From assembly GCF_003123725.1 (NCBI RefSeq), contig NZ_QETA01000007.1, positions 1 through 64,000 on the forward strand: a stretch of 64,000 nucleotides of DNA, in the 5' to 3' direction. This DNA is from Corticimicrobacter populi. Its GTDB lineage: Bacteria > Pseudomonadota > Gammaproteobacteria > Burkholderiales > Burkholderiaceae_B. The notes under the pieces are model-generated. The model was not told the DNA's origin, made no database searches, and saw only the letters and a program-made list of their open reading frames with translations. Shown piece by piece: positions 1 through 8,433 of the stretch. The position numbers and the translations under genes are program-made. Position 1 is the first letter of the stretch; each line of letters starts with the position of its first letter.

Positions 1-157
1 TGCCATCCGGCCCGATCCAGTTGGTCGGACTGGCCCCAGGATAAACCTCGACCGCCTGCGCCGCAGGCAAGCGTCCCAGCCACAGCGAAATACCCCCCAC
101 CGTGCCCAGCTTGATGAAATCCCGACGAGTAAAACTACCCTGCTTTGCGCTTGACAC
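1..157 (-). CDS. Partial Tat-exported protein, possibly a molybdopterin-binding oxidoreductase subunit
   Basis: Only the first 52 codons lie in the window; the gene runs off the left edge. A GTG start is chosen because an AGGAG box lies six bases upstream and the frame opens with a twin-arginine signal: TRRDFIKLG followed by a short hydrophobic stretch and an AQA cleavage site. Tat signals mark proteins exported folded, usually with a cofactor. The sequence after the signal ends in PTNWIGPDG, which recalls the start of large xanthine dehydrogenase-type molybdopterin subunits, but so little is visible that this is a guess. The Tat signal is clear; the enzyme identity is not. Confidence 0.6.
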   Translation of the reverse strand, partial: MSSAKQGSFTRRDFIKLGTVGGISLWLGRLPAAQAVEVYPGASPTNWIGPDG

Positions 158-302
158 CCATGACTCCTGAAAATCCTGTGCACGACCGGAAAACCGCGCT
201 GCAAAGACCTATTACAGAGACATCTACATATGCCTCTTTAAAGTACCCAATGTAATGGAATATACACGGGCTTGAGCATCGCCGACAGATCGTTCTGGGC
301 GA

Positions 303-2294
303 TTATGCGCCTCCCCCGACATAGCTCTGGATCGATCCCACTTCTTCCCTGATGTGCGCAACCAATCGGGACGCGGCAGGATCACCGGCCGGCAACGACT
401 GGCTCCCATGTGCATCGCCATCGCAGTCTGTCGCGCCACCCGCCAGGCAGGCGGCCAGCCTCTCCAGCTCTGCGGTCTGTGAGGCTGTCCTTGCCGTAGT
501 CGCCGCCATGGAATAGGCTGTGATGGCATCACAAACCCGCTCGGCACTGGTCACGATGGGGAACCACGCAGCGGCCTCCCGACCCGATGGCGGCGGGTCA
601 GCCAGCGTTTTCTGCAGGATGGCCCGCATGTTGGCCAATTGCCCGTATACGGTACGTCGACAGGTGCCCAGTGCTGCCGCATCGGCTCCTTCCTGGCCGA
701 GTCGATCTGTCGCGCGCAGTGTGCTCAACAGATAATCCGCCATGGACTGGCGCGCCTGCTGGAAAGCACCAGCCAGTTGCCGATGGTGGGACTTGGGCCA
801 GATCAGATAGCCAAAAATCAGCACCACCGCGCCACCGCCCAGCGTATCGACCAGACGCAGCAGTGCATAGTCGATACCCTTGGTTTCGGGACTGACCAGA
901 TCGATCAGCACCAGAACCAGCGGTGTCATCGTGAGCGTCATCACGGCATAGGAAATCTGGCGTGCCTGCGGCATGAGCAGGGCAATCAGGGCCATGATGC
1001 CGATGAACAGCGGCCCGGGAGGCAACCAGGCCAGGATGGCCGCGCCGATCAATACGCCGCCGGCCGTCCCCAGGCAACGCAGCACCGTGCGACCGAAGAT
1101 CGATCCAAGATCCGGCTTCATCACCAGAAACACCGTCATCGGCAGCCAATACCAGTGGCTGCGATCATCCAGCCAGCGCAGTGCATAGGCAATGCCGACG
1201 CATAGCGCCAGCGCCAGCGCCGACAGCAAGACATCGCGCCCCGGCACCAGTCGATCCAGCCACACGCGCAGCCGCGCTTGCGAGTGCATGGCTGCCGCCT
1301 GCGAGCCCGGCGCATCCGTCCGCACAGGCCCGACGGCCACTGGCGCGGTCATTGCCATCGGCCCCCACAGAGCCACGCCCAACGCCGCCACGGCACGCGA
1401 CAGCAACGGAGCCTGGGTATCGAACACAGGGACAGGCAGCCGCTGCGCATGCTTGACGGCCTCGGCCATCTGGTTCAAGTCCCGCGCCGCTGCCGACAAC
1501 AGGGCAGAGTCACTACATGCCAGGATCGCAGCAAACAGCCCATCGGCCCGCCGCAGCACAGCAGCCCGCCGGTCCGCCTGGCTGCTGCGTCCCTGTGCCT
1601 GCGAACGAGTCTGCAGCATCAACGCATACACGGCAGCTAACTGTGTCGTCACTTGGCGGCGCTGTGTCTCTACGGCAGCACCACTGACCTGCCCCTCGGC
1701 CAGCCTGGACAAGGACAGCAACAGGGCTGCCAGCATTTCGCGCCGGGGACGGCTGCGCTGCAGCAACGCCTCCACACCCAGCAACAACGCATACAGTGCA
1801 GTCCCCACCAGCAACATCAGGAACATATGCAAGGCACTGCCATGCAGTGCAGGATTGCCGAGCGCCACGGTGCCCAGCACCAACGCCTGCATGGTGCCGA
1901 TCGACAGGGCCGCGCTGTAGCTGCTGGCCACGCTGGCCAGAAACGAAACCCCCATCATCAGCAACACGATCCAGCCCCAGGGCAATCCCGAGGCATAACC
2001 CAGCAATGCACCGGCCGCACCCAATGGGGCCGTGATCAGCAGACGCCGGAAAAGATCCTCGTACGGACCGTCTCGTTCGCCATTCATCTGCATCAGGTAA
2101 CCCAGCGCAACCAGCAGACCCAGCGCCAACTGCTGGGTCGCCAGGCCGACACCCAACGGCACGGCCATGCCCAGCGCCGCCCGCAGCGAAGGCCCCCAGC
2201 GCCAAGCGGCCGGCTTGTTGAGTCGGGTCAGTTCACGTAGCCAGGCATTGGGGCCCGGGGCATGCGACACGGCAGGCGGGGAAGCGGCGGTCAT
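303..2294 (-). CDS. FUSC family inner-membrane efflux protein (AaeB/YccS-like)
   Basis: A 663-residue polytopic membrane protein built as two similar halves: an N-terminal block of hydrophobic segments (about residues 40-190), a soluble stretch, then a second block (about 370-530) and a C-terminal cytoplasmic domain. This is the architecture of the fusaric acid resistance / aromatic carboxylic acid efflux family, which exports aromatic acids from the cytoplasm. The ATG at 2294 is chosen over an upstream in-frame ATG because MTAASPP leads directly into the conserved region. The gene is divergent from the LysR gene starting at 2456, the same arrangement as aaeB and its regulator, so that regulator may act here. 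No membrane fusion partner is adjacent. Substrate unknown. Confidence 0.8.
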   Translation of the reverse strand: MTAASPPAVSHAPGPNAWLRELTRLNKPAAWRWGPSLRAALGMAVPLGVGLATQQLALGLLVALGYLMQMNGERDGPYEDLFRRLLITAPLGAAGALLGYASGLPWGWIVLLMMGVSFLASVASSYSAALSIGTMQALVLGTVALGNPALHGSALHMFLMLLVGTALYALLLGVEALLQRSRPRREMLAALLLSLSRLAEGQVSGAAVETQRRQVTTQLAAVYALMLQTRSQAQGRSSQADRRAAVLRRADGLFAAILACSDSALLSAAARDLNQMAEAVKHAQRLPVPVFDTQAPLLSRAVAALGVALWGPMAMTAPVAVGPVRTDAPGSQAAAMHSQARLRVWLDRLVPGRDVLLSALALALCVGIAYALRWLDDRSHWYWLPMTVFLVMKPDLGSIFGRTVLRCLGTAGGVLIGAAILAWLPPGPLFIGIMALIALLMPQARQISYAVMTLTMTPLVLVLIDLVSPETKGIDYALLRLVDTLGGGAVVLIFGYLIWPKSHHRQLAGAFQQARQSMADYLLSTLRATDRLGQEGADAAALGTCRRTVYGQLANMRAILQKTLADPPPSGREAAAWFPIVTSAERVCDAITAYSMAATTARTASQTAELERLAACLAGGATDCDGDAHGSQSLPAGDPAASRLVAHIREEVGSIQSYVGGGA

Positions 2295-2455
2295 GGAGCG
2301 GCACGAAATGTCAGAAGAGGAAATGGACGTCAAGGCGATCAGGGCTGGCGGCATGCCACTCCAGCCCTGCAGTCCTGTCGAACGCGGCCTCATTCCAGCA
2401 CAAACCCCCTGTCACAGGCAACCGTGGTGTAGTATCTGCCCATCCGGGAACCGCC

Positions 2456-3358
2456 ATGATCGACTTCAAGCAAATCGAAACCTTCGTCTGGGTCGCCGAG
2501 CTGGGCGGATTTCGCGCCGCTGCGGAAAAACTCAACACCACGCAGCCTGCCATCTCGCAGCGCATCGCCGCGCTGGAGCAGACACTCAACACTCGCCTCT
2601 TCACCCGCGATACGCGCGGTATCCAGATCACCGACAAGGGCCAAGAGCTGCTGGCGCAGGCACAGCGCATGCTGGACCTGCGCAACGACATGATGCAGAC
2701 AGCTTGCGCCCAGAATGCCGTGCGCGGCACCCTGCGTCTGGGCGTGGCCGAAACCATCGCCCATACCTGGTTGCACGCCCTGCTGGAACGGCTCAGCGCG
2801 CTTTATCCGGCACTGGTGGTGGAAATCCATGTCGATACCACGCAGGTCATGCGCCCGCAGGTCGCTGCCCACCAGATCGACCTGGCACTGCTGGTGGGCG
2901 TGGGTGACGATCCCAAGCTGCAACACCTGCATCTGTGCAACTACCCCGTCGTCTGGGCAGCCAGTCCGGCACTGCACCTGGATGACCGCACGCTCAAGGC
3001 TCGCGAGCTGGCTGCGTATCCCATCATCACCTACCCGGCCAACAGCCAGCCCTACCGCGCAGTACGCGGCACGCTGCTGGCGGCCGGCATCAAGACGCCA
3101 CGCATGTATGGCTGCGCCTCGCTGAGTACCATCGTACACATGACCCGGCGCGGCATCGGTGTCAGTGCCATCGCCCCCGAGGTCATGCAGGACGAACTGG
3201 CCCAGGGCAGCATCCGTATTCTCGACGTGCGGGACTCACTGCCGGAACTCAGTTTCTATGCCTGCTGGCTGGATTCGCCCGACAGCTACATCGTGCGCAC
3301 CGTGGCACAGGTCGCCCAGGAAGTCGCACATGCCGCACACAGCAAGTCTGCCGCCTGA
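2456..3358 (+). CDS. LysR-family transcriptional regulator
   Basis: A 300-residue protein of usual LysR length. The N-terminal winged helix-turn-helix is plain (IETFVWVAELGGFRAAAEKL, then TTQPAISQRIAALE), followed by a linker helix and a periplasmic-binding-fold effector domain from about residue 90. It lies between a divergent FUSC efflux gene and a same-strand catabolic cluster (DUF1445 enzyme, TRAP transporter, DUF2848 enzyme, amidase). Either could be its target; the perfect palindrome at 3484-3504 in front of the DUF1445 gene favours the latter. The effector is unknown; a substrate of the TRAP system is the natural guess. Confidence 0.9.
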   Translation: MIDFKQIETFVWVAELGGFRAAAEKLNTTQPAISQRIAALEQTLNTRLFTRDTRGIQITDKGQELLAQAQRMLDLRNDMMQTACAQNAVRGTLRLGVAETIAHTWLHALLERLSALYPALVVEIHVDTTQVMRPQVAAHQIDLALLVGVGDDPKLQHLHLCNYPVVWAASPALHLDDRTLKARELAAYPIITYPANSQPYRAVRGTLLAAGIKTPRMYGCASLSTIVHMTRRGIGVSAIAPEVMQDELAQGSIRILDVRDSLPELSFYACWLDSPDSYIVRTVAQVAQEVAHAAHSKSAA

Positions 3359-3483
3359 TTCCATTGGCTGACCTTCTGTGTGCGCCAATACGCCGACCCA
3401 GCCTCTGTTCAGACATCAGGACTTACCCTCATAGCGCTTTCCGAACATAGGGTCGGCCACTGAAAAAATCCTTTTCTTTCAAT

Positions 3484-3504
3484 CTTATAAATTTAATTTA
3501 TAAG
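3484..3504. promoter_or_regulatory. Perfect AT-rich 21-bp palindrome, candidate LysR operator
   Basis: Arms CTTATAAATT and AATTTATAAG are exact reverse complements around one central base. The site lies in the 266-bp gap between the LysR gene and the DUF1445 gene, about 120 bp before the latter's start, in DNA far more AT-rich than its surroundings. It contains T-N11-A spacings as in LysR sites. It is not followed by a T-tract beyond the stem, so a terminator for lysR is less likely but not excluded. Confidence 0.5.
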
Positions 3505-3624
3505 AAAACATCCAAACGAATGATTGGACAGTCATCACCCCGTAGGCTGGAATCGCTGCCATAGGCCGTATGCGTGCTGCACTTCTGCAGGCTGTATGCA
3601 CGGCACCCTTTCCTGCGAGCCGAC

Positions 3625-4428
3625 ATGACTGCTGCCATCCTCCCAGAAATCGCCCTGTCTGCCCCGGAAGTCCGGCAACGCATCCGCCGAGCCGAACTCG
3701 ACGGCCCTACCGCCGGGCTGGCTCCCGGCCATGTGCAGGCCAACCTGATGATCCTGCCCAAGGATCTGGCCAACGAATTCCTGCTGTTCGCCCAACGCAA
3801 CCCCAAGTCCTGCCCGCTACTCGACGTATCCAATCCCGGGCAGACGCTGCTGACGGGGCTGGGCGAGGACATCGATATTCGCACCGATACCCCGCGCTAC
3901 CGCATCTGGCAGGATGGCAAGCTGGTGGCCGAGCCGACCGACCTGATGGACTGGTGGCGCGATGACCTGGTGACTTTTTCCATTGGCTGCTCATTCTCCT
4001 TCGAGGAACCGATGCTGGCCGAGGGCATCGACGTACGCCATATCAGCCAGGGCTGCAATGTGCCGATGTACCGTACCAACATCCCGACACGCCCAACCAC
4101 AGGCCTGCATGGCCCGATGGTCGTCTCGATGCGTCCGCTCAAGGCCGCCGATGCCATCCGCGCCGTACAGATCACCAGCCGACTGCCTTCGGTGCATGGT
4201 GCGCCGGTGCACATCGGCGATCCGGCCCTGATCGGCATCCAGGACATCAGCCGTCCCGACTATGGCGATGCAGTCGAAATCCGCCCGGGCGAACTGCCCG
4301 TGTTCTGGGCCTGCGGCGTCACGCCGCAATCCGTCATCCAAACCGTGGCCCCGCCTTTCTGCATTACCCATGCCCCCGGCCACATGCTGATCACCGATCT
4401 GCTCAACACAAAACTGGCCGTGCTGTAA
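3625..4428 (+). CDS. DUF1445 family protein (putative hydro-lyase / D-glutamate cyclase-like)
   Basis: A 267-residue protein of the DUF1445 (YcsI) family, recognised by the conserved blocks [23 protein letters not shown] and [11 protein letters not shown]. The family is usually annotated as putative hydro-lyase, and a mammalian relative has D-glutamate cyclase activity, interconverting D-glutamate and 5-oxo-D-proline. The start at 3625 ([16 protein letters not shown]) is chosen because upstream in-frame residues do not look like the family. The gene is first in a same-strand series with a TRAP transporter, a DUF2848 protein and an amidase, suggesting a step in breaking down an imported small acid, lactam or amide. 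The exact reaction cannot be read from sequence. Confidence 0.8.
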   Translation: MTAAILPEIALSAPEVRQRIRRAELDGPTAGLAPGHVQANLMILPKDLANEFLLFAQRNPKSCPLLDVSNPGQTLLTGLGEDIDIRTDTPRYRIWQDGKLVAEPTDLMDWWRDDLVTFSIGCSFSFEEPMLAEGIDVRHISQGCNVPMYRTNIPTRPTTGLHGPMVVSMRPLKAADAIRAVQITSRLPSVHGAPVHIGDPALIGIQDISRPDYGDAVEIRPGELPVFWACGVTPQSVIQTVAPPFCITHAPGHMLITDLLNTKLAVL

Positions 4429-4457
4429 GACAGGCCATACTCTCAAGGAGAATACCC

Positions 4458-5522
4458 ATGAAAATGTCCCGAACCCTCGCCCTGCCAACCCTGGCACTGG
4501 GCCTGCTGCTGGGCGCACAGGCCGGCGCACAGGATGTCACGCCCGACCTGCCCCGCACCGAACTCAAGGTCGTGGGTGGCCTAAGCAACCTGACCGCCTA
4601 CCAGAACAACGAGCAGCCGTTCTGGACCAAGACCATTCCCGAGCGCTCCGGTGGTCAGGTCACCGCCACGGTCCAGGGCTTCAATGAGATGGGTCTCAAG
4701 GGCCCTGAGCTGCTGCGCCTGATCGGCCAGGGCGTGGTGCCCTTCGGCACGGCCACGCTGTCCTACTTCGCGGGCGACAACCCGATCAACGAAGCCATCG
4801 ACCTGGCCGGTCTGGCCCCCGACGTGGCCACCGCCCGTACCGTGACCGAGGCCTTTGAGCCAGTCTATTCCGACTTTTACGGCAAGAACCGCGTCAAGGT
4901 CCTGGGGATCTCGACCTATCCCGCACAGGTGTTGTTCTGCAATGCCCCCATTACCGGTCTGGCCGACGTCAAGGGCAAGAAAGTCCGTACCAGCAGTCGC
5001 ACCACCGGCGAATTCGTGCAGGCACTGGGCGGCACGGCTGTGACGCTGCCGTTTGGCGAAGTCGTGCCAGCGCTGCAGAACGGCGTGGTGGACTGCGCCA
5101 TCACCGGCTCCATGTCCGGCTATTCGGCCAAGTGGTACGAAGTCAGTACCCACCTGCTGGAACTGCCGATCAACTGGAACCAGCAGATCCATGCAGCCAA
5201 TCTGAACACCTGGAATCAGCTTGATCCCAAGGTGCAGGACTTCCTGCAGATCCAGATCGATGGTCTGGTCAACCAGATCTGGGATGCCGCCGCGCGCGAA
5301 ACCCAGATGGGCTATGACTGCAATACCGGTGCCGCCGCCTGCGACCAGGCTGTCAAGGGCAGCATGACCCTGGTGCAGCCGACCGACGCCGATCGCGAAC
5401 TGCTGCGCCAGATTACCGCCGAAGTCGTGGTGCCGAAGTGGGCCGCCCGCTGCAACGAACAGTGCGTGAAAGACTTCAACGACACCATCGGCAAGGAACT
5501 GGGCATCGTCGCCAGCAAGTAA
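4458..5522 (+). CDS. TRAP transporter substrate-binding protein (DctP family)
   Basis: A 354-residue periplasmic binding protein. It opens with a Sec signal (MKMSRTLALP, hydrophobic core, AGAQ cleavage site) and continues as a DctP-type domain with the characteristic GLKGPELLRLIGQG and KVRTSSRTTGEFV segments that line the ligand pocket. An AAGGAG box precedes the ATG. It lies 29 bases after the DUF1445 gene and is followed by the two membrane subunits, making a complete tripartite carboxylate importer driven by an ion gradient. Four cysteines in the C-terminal third (CNTGAAAC and CNEQC) could form disulfides. The ligand is unknown but should be the substrate of the neighbouring enzymes. Confidence 0.9.
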   Translation: MKMSRTLALPTLALGLLLGAQAGAQDVTPDLPRTELKVVGGLSNLTAYQNNEQPFWTKTIPERSGGQVTATVQGFNEMGLKGPELLRLIGQGVVPFGTATLSYFAGDNPINEAIDLAGLAPDVATARTVTEAFEPVYSDFYGKNRVKVLGISTYPAQVLFCNAPITGLADVKGKKVRTSSRTTGEFVQALGGTAVTLPFGEVVPALQNGVVDCAITGSMSGYSAKWYEVSTHLLELPINWNQQIHAANLNTWNQLDPKVQDFLQIQIDGLVNQIWDAAARETQMGYDCNTGAAACDQAVKGSMTLVQPTDADRELLRQITAEVVVPKWAARCNEQCVKDFNDTIGKELGIVASK

Positions 5523-5651
5523 CACCGTCCGGCACATACGCCGCAGCCAGCCTGCCGGAATTTCTCGAACAGGCTGGCTGCCCGGACACCGGCACCCCGC
5601 GTGCCAGACCCGCTGCGCCCAATGACGCAGCAGATTTCCCAGAAGACCATC

Positions 5652-6290
5652 ATGACCCACTCAATTGACCGATTCCAATGGATCAGCGCCCTGCTGCACC
5701 AGGCCAACCGGCTATCGCGCCTGACTGTCTGGCTGGCCGGTGCCATGACACTGCTGAGCGCGCTCTACGTGGCCGCCGACGTGGTCGTGCGCAAACTGTT
5801 CGGCACCAACCTGGGCGGCTCCGACGAATTGTCCGGCTATGCCTTTGCCATCAGCATTTCGTGGGCACTCTCGTTCGTCGCGCTGAACCGCGCCAACATC
5901 CGGATCGATGCGCTCTACCAGTTGCTGCCCGTGCGCATCTGCGCCTTCCTCGACTGGCTCAGCCTGGTGGGTCTGGGAATTTTCATTGCCTATCTCACAC
6001 GCTATGCCATCGACGTGGCGGCGCTCTCCTGGAGCAACGGCTCGACAGCCAACAGCACCATGGCCACGCCGCTGTGGATCCCGCAGTTCATGTGGGTTGC
6101 CGGTCTGGTCTGGCTGTGCGTGGTGCTGGGCCTGATGCTGCTGCGCTCCTCGCTGGCCCTGGTCACGGGCGACCTGCGCACGGTGCAGGCCCTCTGCGGC
6201 ATGCGCAGCACCCGTGAAGAAGCCGAGGAAGAAGCCGAAGCCGGCAAGCGCATGGTTCACGGCGAAGCACAACACGGAGACGCGCGATGA
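5652..6290 (+). CDS. TRAP transporter small permease subunit (DctQ family)
   Basis: A 212-residue membrane protein with four predicted transmembrane segments, the size and topology of DctQ, which holds the large permease and docks the binding protein. The ATG at 5652 is preferred because the hydrophobic region begins soon after it; another in-frame ATG lies at 5622. The C-terminal tail is long and highly charged (EEAEEEAEAGKR), longer than in most DctQ proteins. The stop overlaps the start of the large permease gene by four bases, so translation is probably coupled. Confidence 0.85.
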   Translation: MTHSIDRFQWISALLHQANRLSRLTVWLAGAMTLLSALYVAADVVVRKLFGTNLGGSDELSGYAFAISISWALSFVALNRANIRIDALYQLLPVRICAFLDWLSLVGLGIFIAYLTRYAIDVAALSWSNGSTANSTMATPLWIPQFMWVAGLVWLCVVLGLMLLRSSLALVTGDLRTVQALCGMRSTREEAEEEAEAGKRMVHGEAQHGDAR

Positions 6291-7570
6291 TCGCCACTAC
6301 CCTCATCCTGATGCTCGTATTCCTGGGGTTGAGCATCCCCGTCGGTGCCGCGCTCGGCCTGCTCGGCCTGGCACTCGACCCGCTGTACTCGATGCTGCCG
6401 CTGACCATGGCCATCGGCGAAGTGGCCTGGAGTACCAGCAACGAATTTCTGCTGGTCGCCATCCCGCTGTTCATCATGTTAGGCGAAATCCTGCTGCGCT
6501 CCGGTCTGGCCGAGCGCATGTACAGTGCCATGAGCCTGTGGCTGTCCTGGCTGCCGGGCGGCCTGATGCACGCCAACATCGGTGCCTGCACCGTCTTTTC
6601 GGCCACCTCCGGCTCCAGCGTGGCGACCGCCGCCACGGTCGGTACCGTCGCCATCCCGCAGATCAAGAAAAACGGCTACAACGAGCGCCTGTTCCTGGGT
6701 AGTCTGGCCGCTGGTGGCACGCTGGGCATCCTGCTGCCCCCCTCGATCAATCTGGTGATCTATGGCGTGCTGACCAACACCTCGGTACCCAAGCTGTATC
6801 TGGCCGGCATCGTACCCGGTCTAGTGCTGGCGGGCCTGTTCATGCTGATCATCATGATCGCCTGCGTGCTGCGTCCGTCCTGGGGCGGCAACAAGCTGAA
6901 GGCAAGCTGGAAACAGCGCTTCACGGCACTGGTGCACCTGCTGCCGCCGCTGGGCATCTTTCTGCTGGTGGTGGGATCGATCTATGCCGGCATCGCCACG
7001 CCGACGGAAGCCGCAGCACTCGGCGTCGTGGGCGCACTGGTCCTGGCTGCCGGCATGGGCCGCCTGAACCTGATCATGCTGCGTGACGCACTCGAAGGCA
7101 CCATGAAATCCAGCGCCATGATCATGCTGATCGTGATCGGTGCCGCCTTCATGAACTTCGTGATGTCGGCCACCGGCCTGACCTCGGCCCTGACCAGCAC
7201 CATCACCGACCTGGGCGTGTCGCCCGGCTGGATGTTGGTCGTGCTGGTGGTGTTCTACCTGGTGCTGGGCTGCTTCATGGAAACACTGTCGATGATGATC
7301 ACCACCATCCCCATCGTCGCGCCCATCATGATTGCACTGGGCTACGATCCGATCTGGCTGGGCATCGTCATCATCATTCTGGTCGAAGCCGCCCTGATCA
7401 CGCCGCCAGTGGGCCTGAACCTGTTTGTGGTGCAGAGCCTACGCAGCAAGGGCAGCCTGAATGACGTCATGATCGGTGCACTGCCGTTCGTGCCGACCAT
7501 GCTGATCCTGATCGCGCTGCTGGCGCTCTTCCCCGGCATGGCGCTGTACCTGCCGACCCTGTTCAACTAG
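6287..7570 (+). CDS. TRAP transporter large permease subunit (DctM family)
   Basis: A 427-residue polytopic protein of the DctM family, the ion-coupled translocation channel of TRAP systems. Family marks include the GSSVATAATVGTVAIPQIKK block, the GGTLGILLPPSI motif and the second-half repeat ending in LITPPVGLNLFVVQ. Length and about a dozen hydrophobic segments fit. It overlaps dctQ by four bases (ATGA). With the genes at 4458 and 5652 it forms a full importer in the inner membrane. Confidence 0.92.
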   Translation: MIATTLILMLVFLGLSIPVGAALGLLGLALDPLYSMLPLTMAIGEVAWSTSNEFLLVAIPLFIMLGEILLRSGLAERMYSAMSLWLSWLPGGLMHANIGACTVFSATSGSSVATAATVGTVAIPQIKKNGYNERLFLGSLAAGGTLGILLPPSINLVIYGVLTNTSVPKLYLAGIVPGLVLAGLFMLIIMIACVLRPSWGGNKLKASWKQRFTALVHLLPPLGIFLLVVGSIYAGIATPTEAAALGVVGALVLAAGMGRLNLIMLRDALEGTMKSSAMIMLIVIGAAFMNFVMSATGLTSALTSTITDLGVSPGWMLVVLVVFYLVLGCFMETLSMMITTIPIVAPIMIALGYDPIWLGIVIIILVEAALITPPVGLNLFVVQSLRSKGSLNDVMIGALPFVPTMLILIALLALFPGMALYLPTLFN

Positions 7571-7661
7571 ACCTGCCGGGCCGGATGCGCCTCAGCACAG
7601 GCGGGTCCGGCCTCGCTTACCACAGATACGATCCACGGATACTTTTGAAGGCCTGTCCATC

Positions 7662-8345
7662 ATGCTGCTGACTTTCTCCCTCCACCATGCCGGCGCTTCG
7701 CGCGCTGCCGACATCGACATCCGCCAGTGCATCATCGCCGGCTGGGCCGGGCGCGATCTGGCCGCCATCGAGCACCATATCGAGGAACTGGCGGAACTGG
7801 GCGTACCCCGTCCCAGCGCCGTCCCGCTGTTCTACCGCGTAGCGGCCAACCAGTTGACGCAGGACGAAGTCGTCCAGTGCGTCGGCCCGGCCTCTTCGGG
7901 CGAAGCCGAGGTTTTCCTGTTCGAGCATGACGGCGATATGTGGGTCAGCCTGGGCTCCGACCATACCGACCGGGCACTGGAAGCACACAGCGTGGCCCTG
8001 TCCAAGCAGCTCTGCGCCAAGCCGGTGGCTCGCGATGCCTGGCGCTACGAAGATGTCGCCACGCACTGGGACCAGCTCGTCCTGCGCGCCTGGATTGTCG
8101 AAAATGGCGTCGAGACGCTGTACCAGGAAGGCACGCTGGCCAGCCTGCAACCCCCTGAGTTCCTGCTGCAGAAGCACTTCGGGCTGAACCGGATTCCGGC
8201 GGGCTCGGGCATGACCTGCGGTACGGTCGGTGCCATCGGCGGCATCCGACCCGCGCCGTCTTTCCGCATGGAACTGCATGACCCGCTGCTGGATCGCCGC
8301 ATCGGCCACGGCTATACAATCGATTTTCTGCCGGAAGTCGCCTGA
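7662..8345 (+). CDS. DUF2848 family protein, probable fumarylacetoacetate-hydrolase-like enzyme
   Basis: A 227-residue cytoplasmic protein with the hallmarks of DUF2848: an early MPLFYR-like block (here VPLFYRVAANQL), then a WVSLGSDHTDRALE segment and an acidic C-terminal GYTIDFLPEVA. The family is distantly related to fumarylacetoacetate hydrolases, metal-dependent enzymes that cleave C-C bonds or decarboxylate keto acids; that assignment is from family knowledge, not from an assay. It sits 91 bases after the TRAP permease gene and before an amidase gene. Its repeated association with DUF1445, TRAP and amidase genes here suggests a later catabolic step. Confidence 0.75.
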   Translation: MLLTFSLHHAGASRAADIDIRQCIIAGWAGRDLAAIEHHIEELAELGVPRPSAVPLFYRVAANQLTQDEVVQCVGPASSGEAEVFLFEHDGDMWVSLGSDHTDRALEAHSVALSKQLCAKPVARDAWRYEDVATHWDQLVLRAWIVENGVETLYQEGTLASLQPPEFLLQKHFGLNRIPAGSGMTCGTVGAIGGIRPAPSFRMELHDPLLDRRIGHGYTIDFLPEVA

Positions 8346-8433
8346 TACGCCTGCAGCCGCCTCGTGCCCATACCCGCGGCGGCCTGCCGATGAACCGACC
8401 GATCCTGTCTTTTCCTTGAAGCGATCCCACCCC

